From the IMG/VR virus record IMGVR_UViG_3300028299_000009, positions 1-44,662 of that record: a stretch of DNA of 44,662 bases, one strand, 5' to 3'. The notes under the pieces were generated by a model. It searched no databases and was not told the origin of the DNA. It was given only the letters and a program-made list of their open reading frames with translations. Each line of letters starts with the position of its first letter. Position 1 is the first letter of the stretch. Made by a program: the position numbers and the translations under genes. Shown in pieces: positions 7,317-14,676 of the stretch. Source of the DNA: a virus.

Positions 7317-8765
7317 TTAAGGATTAATTTTTTTTCCTCCTCCATCTACTTGTTTTTTTAATTGAGTTTCCTGCTTTTTCTTATTCTTAAGGTTTTTATC
7401 TGGCTCATTCATAACATTGCTTTTATTATTTAAGTTTTGGTTAAGCATTTTTGAATTTAATTCTTGTTCTTTTTTGTTTCTCTCTTCTAACTCTTTTTGT
7501 GCTTCTCTCACTATTTCTTCCTCAATCCCTAAAAAATTACCTGCTTCTATTGGTGTCCAAAGTCCCATCCTTATTCTCTGTTCTGCTATCTGAGTCTTTT
7601 GCATAGTAACCTGGGTTTCTCTCACTTCATCCTGTTTGTATCCTCTAGCAAATTTGATGTTTACCCCAAAATAAGGATTAAACAGATGTAAATTCAAAGC
7701 CTCTTCAATTTTAGATTGCCATACACTTATTTTTCTCCAATACCCGCTATCTGCTAGTCCACCTGCATCTCCTAAGTTAGCTGCTTTTCCAATCAGGAAA
7801 GGGATTCTTGCAGAAGGTACTCCATACATCATAGCAAGAACTCCAACAAGATAAAGACCTAACTCTTTGTTCTCCATTTGATTTTCTACTTTTTGTAAGT
7901 CCTCTATTGTAAGATCTCCTGTAAACACAAGGTTCCCATGTTTGTTCTGAATCTTTTTATATTTCTTAAGTGTCTCTATTAAATAAGCATGATTCTTGCT
8001 CCCTGCCAACTCTTTTGGTAAAATAAAAACCTTATCTGGGTTCCCCCCATTCTCAAAGAAAGAAACATAATTTTGGGATATTAAATACAATAAATAAACT
8101 TCAGATAATAATGCTTCCATAGGAGGGAAAGGATAAACTTTTCCATCAAGAGGCATAAACTTATACATGATTATTTCTTCTGGACTAAACAAATTAGTAT
8201 TTACCCCTACTCGTTGTACAAAATCTGTTATCTCGTATTCATCATTCCTGATGCTCATAGTAGTAGCAGGAACAAATCTTAATTTCCTTACAATCAATGG
8301 TTTTACACCATCATACAATACTTCTGATTTAAACTCTCTTTCTTTTTCCTCATAAACATCAGCAGCAAGTGCTCTGCAAAATTCTTTAAGTTCTCCTTCA
8401 TTAATTTTTCCAACCCAATTATAACCAACTCCACAAAGAAGCATGTCATATATAGTCTCTTCAAGAATGTCTCTTCCTTTATTTAATCTCCAAAATTTTT
8501 CTGCTCTCATAACTCTATTTCTTCCAGATTGATCTCTATTTATTGGCTCAAAAGTTATTTTATCTGAAAGGATATCTGCAGAGATTATATTCAAAAATCC
8601 TATTAAATGAGGACATCTTCTTCCCCATTTCATATAAACTTTGTAAGAACCTTCTTTCTCGAATGAACCAAATAAAGAAAAATTAGCAGAAAACAAAGAG
8701 TTGAGCATAGGAAAATGATTTAAAGAACTATTGCCTTTCTTTATATAGTTACTTAGCTGAATCAT
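7317..8765 (-). CDS. Portal protein
   Basis: The product has 482 residues, a usual size for the dodecameric portal through which DNA enters and leaves the head. Supporting features are its place between terminase and capsid genes, the early helix ending FLNIISADILSDKITFEP, and the region LAMMYGVPSARIPFLIGKAA followed by a long helical stem, as in other portals. The last 70 residues are charged and N/K/Q-rich. The start overlaps the preceding gene by 17 bases, indicating coupling; the ribosome site is weak. The family call rests on position and overall pattern. Confidence 0.8.
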   Translation of the reverse strand: MIQLSNYIKKGNSSLNHFPMLNSLFSANFSLFGSFEKEGSYKVYMKWGRRCPHLIGFLNIISADILSDKITFEPINRDQSGRNRVMRAEKFWRLNKGRDILEETIYDMLLCGVGYNWVGKINEGELKEFCRALAADVYEEKEREFKSEVLYDGVKPLIVRKLRFVPATTMSIRNDEYEITDFVQRVGVNTNLFSPEEIIMYKFMPLDGKVYPFPPMEALLSEVYLLYLISQNYVSFFENGGNPDKVFILPKELAGSKNHAYLIETLKKYKKIQNKHGNLVFTGDLTIEDLQKVENQMENKELGLYLVGVLAMMYGVPSARIPFLIGKAANLGDAGGLADSGYWRKISVWQSKIEEALNLHLFNPYFGVNIKFARGYKQDEVRETQVTMQKTQIAEQRIRMGLWTPIEAGNFLGIEEEIVREAQKELEERNKKEQELNSKMLNQNLNNKSNVMNEPDKNLKNKKKQETQLKKQVDGGGKKINP

Positions 8766-9150
8766 TTTTTCTCAAAGTATGATATATACTTATTCCTTGC
8801 TTAATAATTATCCCATGAGCCAAAACAGTTGAAATACTAAACCTTACTCCAAACAAAAAGTGAGTAGCAAAGTTAGCTGTCAATCCTTCAAGCATTGCTT
8901 CGCTCAACCAAATTAAAGTATCAAACAATGCTTGTTTTAACTTAAGCTGGGGTAATAATAGTGATATTTCACTATTAAGATATCTAAATGGCTTATTCAA
9001 CATTAAGAGCCATTTTTTTATCCAAGTGCTATTATAGTTAAACCAATATTTAAATTTATCTACTAATGGTTCTTTTACTATAACAAATCCAGCTTTGGAC
9101 TTATTCTTTAACAAATTCAGCTTTTCCATTTCTTTTATACCCTTCATCAT
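8749..9150 (-). CDS. Hypothetical protein between terminase and portal genes
   Basis: The product has 133 residues and is not recognised. It is basic at the N-end, then has long amphipathic or hydrophobic helices (LKQALFDTLIWLSEAMLEGL, FATHFLFGVRFSISTVLAHGI) that could lie on a membrane. It overlaps both neighbours (50 bases upstream, 17 downstream), so it is translationally coupled to the portal. A later start at 9129 (MEKLNLL) is possible. Head-completion or packaging-linked roles are conceivable but unproven. Confidence 0.55.
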   Translation of the reverse strand: MMKGIKEMEKLNLLKNKSKAGFVIVKEPLVDKFKYWFNYNSTWIKKWLLMLNKPFRYLNSEISLLLPQLKLKQALFDTLIWLSEAMLEGLTANFATHFLFGVRFSISTVLAHGIIIKQGISIYHTLRKNDSAK

Positions 9151-9538
9151 ACTTTTTTCTGAACATTGGACTGTCAGACAAGTCTCCCATTAATTTAGTT
9201 ATTTCTTCATTAGTCATCCCTTTCTTTTCCATTTCCTGTCTATCGAAATAAGCCTGTCTTAAACAAGAGATAGCACTCTGTTTTGAAATCATCATTTCCC
9301 AATAGATATAATCCTTTGATTTAACTATTCCATCAACCTTTTCACATATTTTATGGTGGTTTAATTGCTCAACAATCATATTGACTCTTGCAGCAAAGAA
9401 ATTGCCTTTGCAAGAATTTATAACAAAACTGTTTTTAAGTCTTATCAATTCCATCTTTTCTGTATAGCTTAACCCTTCAAAAGACTTTTTTTGTATTGGA
9501 CCTGCTTTTATGTTATGTTTCCCTTTTAATGTTTCCAT
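9101..9538 (-). CDS. Hypothetical protein of the packaging module
   Basis: The product has 145 residues and is mainly helical and charged with four cysteines, not in pairs. GGAGGG lies eight bases before the start. It contains segments such as SYTEKMELIRLKNSF and GMTNEEITKLMGDLSD. No known motif was recognised. It is tightly packed between a cysteine-rich gene and the pre-portal gene, so it is probably co-expressed with packaging functions. Confidence 0.55.
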   Translation of the reverse strand: METLKGKHNIKAGPIQKKSFEGLSYTEKMELIRLKNSFVINSCKGNFFAARVNMIVEQLNHHKICEKVDGIVKSKDYIYWEMMISKQSAISCLRQAYFDRQEMEKKGMTNEEITKLMGDLSDSPMFRKKYDEGYKRNGKAEFVKE

Positions 9539-9974
9539 GTTCTATTCCCTCCGATTTATATTTAAAAAGACAATTTGGTGTTATCATCACATTCTCTATT
9601 GTTTTTGCAGTTTCTAATGTAAGTTCCCTGCAAACTTTTGGCTTTGAGTTTGGATGCCCTAAACATAAATTGTTTTTTAGTTGGTTACATACTTTATTCA
9701 CAAATATATCTTCCCTTTCAGATACACAATACTTTGTGGGTATCTTTAAAAATCCTCTTGAATAAGTACAGTCTCTTAATCTAATGTACCATTGCATATC
9801 TATTGATAACAAAATCCTAAACATTACATACTTCTTTAAAAAATCACAAGTAGGATTGCTTATACAATATTTTTTGGAAATCTTAAATACTTTACAGCAT
9901 TCAGCTTTGCAATTATGCAACCATTCTGTGCATTTAATACAATGTCTTGCTTCTTCAATTAATTTTTTGTCCAT
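9513..9974 (-). CDS. Cysteine-rich protein downstream of the large terminase
   Basis: The product has 153 residues from the ATG at 9974, one base after the terminase stop; the ORF could extend ten codons upstream but that part overlaps terminase. At least ten cysteines are present, with an N-terminal cluster (CIKCTEW, CKAECCKVF, KKYC, NPTC) and more later (DCTY, KYCVS, KVCN, LCLGHP, KVC). This suggests zinc or iron binding, loosely like YkgJ-type Cys-cluster proteins, though the match is not firm. Its position suggests a packaging accessory or a host-directed factor. Confidence 0.5.
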   Translation of the reverse strand: MDKKLIEEARHCIKCTEWLHNCKAECCKVFKISKKYCISNPTCDFLKKYVMFRILLSIDMQWYIRLRDCTYSRGFLKIPTKYCVSEREDIFVNKVCNQLKNNLCLGHPNSKPKVCRELTLETAKTIENVMITPNCLFKYKSEGIEHGNIKRET

Positions 9975-9975
9975 T

Positions 9976-11484
9976 TTAAATAACTGTACAAGTAACAGGA
10001 ACATTATCCGGTTGTATGATTAAACTGCACAACCCTGCTAAAGCATCAGGAAAATCATCTCTGTCTTTCTCGCTTTCATGGTGTACCATCAAATAACCTC
10101 TTGTACTCTTTTTAAATCTAAGTGATGCTAACTGTTTATCACATGCCTCAACAAATGGGATTTTAATGCGGTTGTTTTCAACAAGTAACTTAAACAAAGT
10201 ATAAATCCTTGACTTATTCTCCAAAGAAAATTCAACAGGCATGGCCATAATCCCTAACTGATTTATCCTGCTTATAAAATCTTCAATCCCTTTTCCAACT
10301 CCTGTATTGTCCCATCCCACCATAGCAACATTAGGTAAACCAACTTCAAGAATCAATCTTTTTAAGTCTCCATCCACAATCTCAGTATAGGGAGTCCCTT
10401 GAGGATATTCTTTCATCTCGTAAACATACACTTTATGAGCCCAATCCTTCTCATCTTCCATAAGAGGAATTGCAGTGATTCTAACTGTTCTATCCTGCAC
10501 TTTAGCAAAATCAAAGAAAATATAAAGAGGGGTAGTTATTATCATAGGAATAGCATTTATTCTTTCTTCCTGCATTCTTTTTCTTTCTCCTAAAGTAATA
10601 AACCCTCCTTCTGGATTTGTAAACTGAGCATTTAAAGTTGAATCAATCTCTTCCATGGTTAAATCATGTGAGAGCAAATCATATTCCTCTTTTGTATTCC
10701 CTGGCTTATCCAAATAATTAAATTGGTATTTGCTAAATCTTTTATTGCCCCATAAATTCCATAATATCCCTTGCTGTCCGTTTGGGTTAGAAAATATTAT
10801 AATCTGCCCTTTGGTCTCATAAGTTCTTGGTTGAGCAATTTGATAATAAAAATATCGGCCATTATCGTAGAATCCAAGTTCATCAATAAGCAATAGATCA
10901 ACAGAATACCCTAATGCTGCTTCTGTAGCCGGAACACAAATTATCCTTGATTGTGGAAGTTCTTTTCCTTCTTCATCAAAATGCTTGAAGTAAATTTCTG
11001 TCTTGTTTGCACTATCTCCAATATCCGCTTTGTAATCTAGGGTACTTGTGTTTAACAATCTTCTGATTTCCCTTAATAGATCCTTGCTTTGAGGCAATGT
11101 TTTAGAAACCATAACAACAGTCTTCCCAGGGTTAGTCAAAGAAAAATGCAAAGCCTTGCAGCAAAGAGTCAAGCTTTTTCCAATTTGATTTGCTGCAGCA
11201 AAAATAATCCTTTTATTAACATCATTTATGATTATATCTTGGTAAGGATATAACTGCAATTGATTCCCTTCTTTATCCTTGAAGAAAGCGTACATATAAG
11301 TTGTTGGATCCCTAAGCAAACTAAAAACATAAGCCATCTGGGAATTGTCTCCATCAATAAGATTTTTGTTTATCACTTCATCCCAAAAATCAAACTTGCT
11401 TTGAGTCTTTTCCTTCATATTTGGAGTTACTTTGCTTATTATATGCCTTTCCTTTTTTCTTAGGTCTATGTTATTCTTTATCAT
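9976..11484 (-). CDS. terL: Terminase large subunit (packaging ATPase-nuclease)
   Basis: The product has 502 residues from the ATG at 11484, preferred because GAGG precedes it; an ATG seven codons upstream also exists. The ATPase half has a Walker A-like AAANQIGKS (about 97-104), Walker B LLLIDE (197-202) and motif III FSNPNG (231-236). The nuclease half has acidic residues in IFFDFAK (D325), VGWDNTG (D392) and DDFPDA (476-481), the RNase H-fold set used to cut concatemers. It packages DNA through the portal. It overlaps the proposed small subunit by 14 bases. All key motifs are intact. Confidence 0.95.
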   Translation of the reverse strand: MIKNNIDLRKKERHIISKVTPNMKEKTQSKFDFWDEVINKNLIDGDNSQMAYVFSLLRDPTTYMYAFFKDKEGNQLQLYPYQDIIINDVNKRIIFAAANQIGKSLTLCCKALHFSLTNPGKTVVMVSKTLPQSKDLLREIRRLLNTSTLDYKADIGDSANKTEIYFKHFDEEGKELPQSRIICVPATEAALGYSVDLLLIDELGFYDNGRYFYYQIAQPRTYETKGQIIIFSNPNGQQGILWNLWGNKRFSKYQFNYLDKPGNTKEEYDLLSHDLTMEEIDSTLNAQFTNPEGGFITLGERKRMQEERINAIPMIITTPLYIFFDFAKVQDRTVRITAIPLMEDEKDWAHKVYVYEMKEYPQGTPYTEIVDGDLKRLILEVGLPNVAMVGWDNTGVGKGIEDFISRINQLGIMAMPVEFSLENKSRIYTLFKLLVENNRIKIPFVEACDKQLASLRFKKSTRGYLMVHHESEKDRDDFPDALAGLCSLIIQPDNVPVTCTVI

Positions 11485-11899
11485 TTTCCTCTTTAGCTTC
11501 TGCATCTATCACAGTTGGCTCTTTAGAAGCTTTTTCATTCTTATACTTTCTCATAAATGCACTAATAGTTGAATGGGACACTTTGTAAAGATGAAGGCTA
11601 ACTGACTTGTCTCCATAAAGATTTTTTTGGATCCTGTCTAAAAGCTCATTATATTCACTAATCCATCTTCTGAGAAAATCAGAGAGATATTTCTTTGTCT
11701 TAAGCTCTTCGGCCATCCTTTGGTCAATATAAAGCTTGAGCTTAGCAGCTAACTCTTTCTGCAGTTCAACAGGTTGCTCAAGTTTCTTAATGATAATATC
11801 AACATCACTCTTGCTTAAGAGTGGAACATTAGTAGGATCATCTTCCGGAACTTCAACCGCAGGAGCGTTGTCAAATTTCTCTTTGTCTATTATTTCCAT
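11471..11899 (-). CDS. terS: Probable terminase small subunit
   Basis: The product has 142 residues and lies directly upstream of and overlaps the large terminase, the normal place of the small subunit that recognises viral DNA. It is helical and charged. The stretch VSLHLYKVSHSTISAFMRKY (about 100-119) reads like a helix-turn-helix. A central coiled coil (about 30-90) could drive oligomerisation. Small subunits diverge strongly, so the call depends on context and the helix-turn-helix. Confidence 0.6.
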   Translation of the reverse strand: MEIIDKEKFDNAPAVEVPEDDPTNVPLLSKSDVDIIIKKLEQPVELQKELAAKLKLYIDQRMAEELKTKKYLSDFLRRWISEYNELLDRIQKNLYGDKSVSLHLYKVSHSTISAFMRKYKNEKASKEPTVIDAEAKEENDKE

Positions 11900-11901
11900 T
11901 T

Positions 11902-12489
11902 TTAATAATCTAATAATTTTTTAAATTTTAATCCAAAAGAATGAATAAATATATGCAATCCAAGATTAGGATTAACACAATTTCTTTCAGCTTGAGTTTT
12001 TTTTATTGCTTTTTGTTTGTTTAATGAAGCATTGCGATTAAATGTTCCAATATCTGTTTTTAATTTTATGTATGGAATAAAAAAGTTACTCCAAATATAA
12101 TGGCGTCCTACTATTTGAGGTTTAATAAGTGGAAGATAATAACTCTTGACATTTTCAACAACCCACTTACATTTACAGAAATGCTTTAAAAAGATAATTT
12201 CTTCATATAGTTTCATATTAGGATATCTTATAACCCCTTGAGCATTAAGAAAATTATTACATCCAGAGTGAGACTGGCAAGGGGGACTACTCCAAATAAA
12301 ATCAAATTCTTTGTAATGTTCCAATAAATACTTGTGGGCATCTGTAACTATAACTTCATCACCAGGAAAAAAATCCTGATATATCTTTGCAATTTTTGGG
12401 TTGATCTCTACTGCTGTGACTTCTATCTTATTATTTGGCCATAGCTTCCTGTTTCCACCACTTCCTGCGTATAAGTTTAAGACTTTCAT
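11902..12489 (-). CDS. Short DNA (cytosine-5) methyltransferase
   Basis: The product has 195 residues. It shows motif I LNLYAGSGG (4-12) for S-adenosylmethionine, an acidic AVEIN (27-30), catalytic motif IV SSPPCQSHSG with Cys71, and motif VI VVENVKSY (111-117). The target-recognition domain and motifs IX-X of full-length enzymes are much reduced or absent, as in other short phage C5 enzymes. It is likely to protect viral DNA from host restriction. It overlaps the AbrB gene by four bases and is expressed with packaging genes, so methylation would precede packaging. The target sequence is unknown. Confidence 0.8.
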   Translation of the reverse strand: MKVLNLYAGSGGNRKLWPNNKIEVTAVEINPKIAKIYQDFFPGDEVIVTDAHKYLLEHYKEFDFIWSSPPCQSHSGCNNFLNAQGVIRYPNMKLYEEIIFLKHFCKCKWVVENVKSYYLPLIKPQIVGRHYIWSNFFIPYIKLKTDIGTFNRNASLNKQKAIKKTQAERNCVNPNLGLHIFIHSFGLKFKKLLDY

Positions 12490-12641
12490 TCTTTCTTCAC
12501 TTCAATAACCCCTTCTTCCTTGCATTCAACCATCAGTTCATCTCCTTTATTAAACTTGGCCTGTTCTATTGCTTCTTTAGGGAAATAAGCAAAATGGACT
12601 ATTGAGCCATTCTTTCTTTTAATTGTTTGGAGTTTTGTCAT
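12486..12641 (-). CDS. AbrB/SpoVT-type DNA-binding protein
   Basis: The product has 51 residues from the ATG at 12641; an upstream ATG at 12710 would add 23 residues that only mirror the overlapping gene. The sequence TIKRKNGSIVHFAYFPKEA followed by KGDELMVECKEEGVIEVKK is the swapped-hairpin beta fold of AbrB-like archaeal regulators, which bind DNA as dimers. It is the second gene of the late block and may control the divergent region or act as a small chromatin-like protein. Confidence 0.75.
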   Translation of the reverse strand: MTKLQTIKRKNGSIVHFAYFPKEAIEQAKFNKGDELMVECKEEGVIEVKKE

Positions 12642-12837
12642 CTTTAACTTTTCTTGTTTCAATCCATGTGATCTTATGGCACTTAAGGCATTCAACAAAG
12701 CAATCAACAATATCTTTGTCTAACTCATCTACTTGCTCATAATATTTATAGTACCTATGAGCCTGGCATTGTTTGCAGTACATTGAGCAAACCTGGATAA
12801 GCGGTGTGGACATCTGTTTGATTATTTCTATTTCCAT
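12619..12837 (-). CDS. Zinc-ribbon protein, first gene of the late block
   Basis: The product has 72 residues. Two cysteine pairs (MYCKQCQAH near residue 20 and VECLKCHKI near residue 52) form a typical four-Cys zinc ribbon. Zinc ribbons of this size in archaeal viruses are often transcription factors, but no further motif supports that. It lies at the left edge of the divergent non-coding region and overlaps the AbrB gene by 23 bases. A regulatory role for the late block is an inference. Confidence 0.65.
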   Translation of the reverse strand: MEIEIIKQMSTPLIQVCSMYCKQCQAHRYYKYYEQVDELDKDIVDCFVECLKCHKITWIETRKVKDDKTPNN

Positions 12838-12956
12838 TGTGGCTTGAATTCTATTTTAAAGTTAAAGATTGTTATGGATAAAATCCTTTTATCTGAAATG
12901 GGTTCTGCCTCTAAAGAGATATTGAGAAATATGAAGGATTTGTTGGCCATTGAATG

Positions 12957-12966
12957 AGTATATACT
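12957..12966. promoter_or_regulatory. Palindromic operator-like site 1 (AGTATATACT)
   Basis: This perfect 10-bp palindrome is preceded by G. The same GAGTATATACT occurs at 12994-13004, 22672-22682 and 26330-26340. Two copies lie 38 bp apart in the divergent region. The symmetry suits a dimeric regulator such as the ribbon-helix-helix or AbrB proteins encoded here. Confidence 0.5.
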
Positions 12967-12994
12967 AATGGATATTTATTCTTTTCTATGTTAG

Positions 12995-13004
12995 AGTATA
13001 TACT
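12995..13004. promoter_or_regulatory. Palindromic operator-like site 2 (AGTATATACT)
   Basis: This is the second copy of the palindrome, also preceded by G, with centres 38 bp from site 1. That spacing is not an exact multiple of 10.5 but would still allow two dimers to bind separately. Confidence 0.5.
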
Positions 13005-13187
13005 TTTAGATTTTTAACTGTAAATTATTTATGGCGTACTCTTCTTTATTGGCCTCCCAATTTCCCACTACCCCCCCGACTAAAACTTTTAGCTGTTGAT
13101 TATTCTCTCGTCTATAAAAATCATTGGCCATAGGTATAATATAATATTCTCATAAGAATAAAAGAACATAGCAAATAAGCACAAACA

Positions 13188-13200
13188 TTTATATATATAT
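13188..13200 (+). promoter_or_regulatory. Archaeal TATA box, distal early promoter
   Basis: TTTATATATATAT follows ACAAACA, an A-rich context like a BRE. The same ACA-A-CATTTATATATA pattern recurs at 13351-13366. Transcription would start near 13220. Confidence 0.5.
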
Positions 13201-13356
13201 CTACCTTTTTGTAGAATATGAGAAATAACACAATCGCAAGAGAAAAACCACAGGCCTTAATCAGTTCGTTGGCCTTATATATCTTTCTTTATAGTGGTGT
13301 TTTCTTTCCAAGTTGTCCAAGAACACATCCAAAAGGATACAAGATAAAACACAACA

Positions 13357-13366
13357 TTTATATATA
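13357..13366 (+). promoter_or_regulatory. Archaeal TATA box, proximal early promoter
   Basis: TTTATATATA is preceded by ACAACA and lies 33 bases before the ATG at 13399. Transcription would start near 13385, leaving a short leader that just contains the ribosome site AGGTGG (13388-13393). Confidence 0.65.
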
Positions 13367-13398
13367 AGTTATGCTATACTATATAGTAGGTGGTTAAT

Positions 13399-13533
13399 AT
13401 GGAATATACAACTATACAAGTAACAAAAGAAACAAGGGATTCTCTAAAAGAACTTAAAATCACAAATAGAGAGAGTTACAATGAAATTGTAATAAGATTA
13501 ATAACACAATCCAAGAATGGTAACAATAGATAA
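13399..13533 (+). CDS. Ribbon-helix-helix regulator, copy 1
   Basis: The product has 44 residues. The start is fixed by AGGTGG five bases upstream. The pattern YTTIQVTKETRDSLKEL (strand then helix), followed by RESYNEIVIRLI (second helix), is the ribbon-helix-helix fold of small archaeal and antitoxin-like DNA-binding proteins. It is the first gene of the early block and overlaps the following HNH gene by 17 bases. A second copy (14446) shares TIQVTK/IQVTK and RESYxExxxRLI. It probably represses its own promoter, where palindromic sites occur. Confidence 0.75.
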   Translation: MEYTTIQVTKETRDSLKELKITNRESYNEIVIRLITQSKNGNNR

Positions 13534-14032
13534 ATACAAGCTCTATAACCAAAGTAAAAAAGGGAAAGCAAGACAAAAAAGGTATTATTTAAACCATAAA
13601 AAACAAATTAAAAAATATCAAACTACTTATAAAATTAAACATAAAGAAAACAATAAAAAATATCTTAAAGAATGGAAAACAATTAATCCAAATTATGATA
13701 AACTTTATATTCAAAACAATCGGAGTATAATAAACAAAAGGAGAAGAAAACATCATAAACTTTATCCAGAAATTCGAAGGCAGAGCATAAGGAGAAGAAC
13801 AGCAAGAATGAATAATATTATCCACGATTTTAGTACTAATGAATGGTTAGCTAAATTAAAGGCCACAAATGGAGTATGCCCTAAATGTAATAGATTTATA
13901 GGAATAGAACATTTAGAATTAGACCATATTTGGCCTATAAGCAAGGCCAAGCAAGGCCAAGTATATAATATAAATAATGTTCAACCATTATGTAAAAGTT
14001 GCAATAGTAGAAAGAAAGACAAAAGGTCTTAA
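13517..14032 (+). CDS. HNH endonuclease, copy 1 (homing-type)
   Basis: The product has 171 residues. The N-terminal two thirds are very basic and rich in K, N, R and Y. The C-terminal part has the HNH nuclease: CPKC and CKSC zinc pairs, LELDHIWPIS (catalytic DH) and NINNVQPLCKSCNSRKKDK. It shares FSTNEWLAKLKAT and the whole nuclease part with the protein at 14677, so the two arose by duplication. It overlaps the ribbon-helix-helix gene. Free-standing HNH enzymes of this kind are usually selfish homing nucleases, though a role in viral recombination is possible. Confidence 0.8.
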   Translation: MVTIDKYKLYNQSKKGKARQKRYYLNHKKQIKKYQTTYKIKHKENNKKYLKEWKTINPNYDKLYIQNNRSIINKRRRKHHKLYPEIRRQSIRRRTARMNNIIHDFSTNEWLAKLKATNGVCPKCNRFIGIEHLELDHIWPISKAKQGQVYNINNVQPLCKSCNSRKKDKRS

Positions 14033-14445
14033 TTAATCGCAAGGCCTTTTTTAATCCAAAGTGAAAAGCTAGGCCTTTTGAAATGCTAGGCCTTAAATTA
14101 AAAGTTGTTACTTACACATAACTAATCCAAATTGGAGAACTTGAGAAATAAGGGGTTAGTGACAAAGGTAGTATAGGTTAGGTATAGGTAAAGATAAGGG
14201 TGTGTGTGTATATGTATAGATAATAAAAAAACCCGAAGTCAGTAGTAACAGATTTTCAAGGTTAATTAAAAGAGATTAAGTCAAGTAGAGCATTATACAA
14301 CCTTTATATTTTTTTTTATGTTAAGTTTATACAACAATACTACAAACCTAACATTAACACAAAAGTAACAAAACTAAAAAGTTCAAAACCAAAACCACAA
14401 GATATTTATATAAGTTTATCTTACTCTTATATACAAACATAATGG
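14033..14445 (+). promoter_or_regulatory. Non-coding spacer with AGGCCTT repeats, G-rich tract and TATA box
   Basis: This 413-base gap lies between the two ribbon-helix-helix/HNH cassettes. It contains AGGCCTT at 14042, 14071 and 14088, the last two inside the 9-bp direct repeat GCTAGGCCT. At 14150-14220 one strand is purine- and G-rich with repeated GGTTAG/GGTATAG-like steps and a GTGTGTGTG run. TTTATATA at 14405-14412 is a good TATA box for the second cassette. Short repeats plus strand skew in a gap between regulators could mark a replication origin; this is a guess. No gene was found. Confidence 0.45.
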
Positions 14446-14670
14446 GTGATTAATATAGAACAAAACCAAGACAAAGAAGAAAAACCAAATCTATTAAAGA
14501 TGGAATACTACAAGATAACACAGATCCAGGTAACAAAAGGCACAAGAAGATTGTTGCAATTAACAAGATTAGCAAAGCGAGAAAGCTATGATGAAGTAAT
14601 ACTAAGATTAATTAATATCGCAAAAACCCAAAATGATGAGCTTAAAGACAAAATAGAAATGGCTAATTAA
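14446..14670 (+). CDS. Ribbon-helix-helix regulator, copy 2
   Basis: The product has up to 74 residues. The C-terminal 45 residues (ITQIQVTKGTRRLLQLTRLA then RESYDEVILRLINIA) are the same ribbon-helix-helix fold as 13399. The start is uncertain. GTG at 14446 lies inside the GGTGAT ribosome site. The codon placed like the ATG of copy 1 is ATA (14455). An ATG at 14500, which aligns with M1 of copy 1, has no ribosome site. A TATA box lies 34 bases before the GTG. It is followed by the second HNH gene after six bases. Confidence 0.7.
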   Translation: MINIEQNQDKEEKPNLLKMEYYKITQIQVTKGTRRLLQLTRLAKRESYDEVILRLINIAKTQNDELKDKIEMAN

Positions 14671-14676
14671 AAACAA

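Larger units (their letters stand above)
12838..13398. promoter_or_regulatory. Divergent control region between late and early blocks
   Basis: This 561-base stretch separates the minus-strand late block from the plus-strand early block. It holds two copies of the palindrome GAGTATATACT, two archaeal TATA-like boxes facing right, a run of seven C at about 13071-13077, an inverted repeat GATAAAA-TCC-TTTTATC (12877-12893), and five GGCC tetramers in otherwise AT-rich DNA. Two short plus-strand frames occur (12874-12957, 27 codons; 13218-13367, 49 codons with a hydrophobic core, starting about 20 bases after the first TATA box). They lack clear ribosome sites and are not called as genes. No clear TATA box was found for the late direction. 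Confidence 0.6.

Noticed and set aside
12642-12710. N-terminal extension of the AbrB protein
   Set aside because: The extra residues are only the alternate frame of the overlapping zinc-ribbon gene, and the fold starts at the second ATG.
12874-12957. 27-codon plus-strand frame with helix-like composition
   Set aside because: No ribosome site and too short to trust; it ends in the first palindromic site.
13218-13367. 49-codon plus-strand gene with hydrophobic core
   Set aside because: No Shine-Dalgarno and its 3' part contains the proximal TATA box of the early promoter; mentioned in the region entry only.
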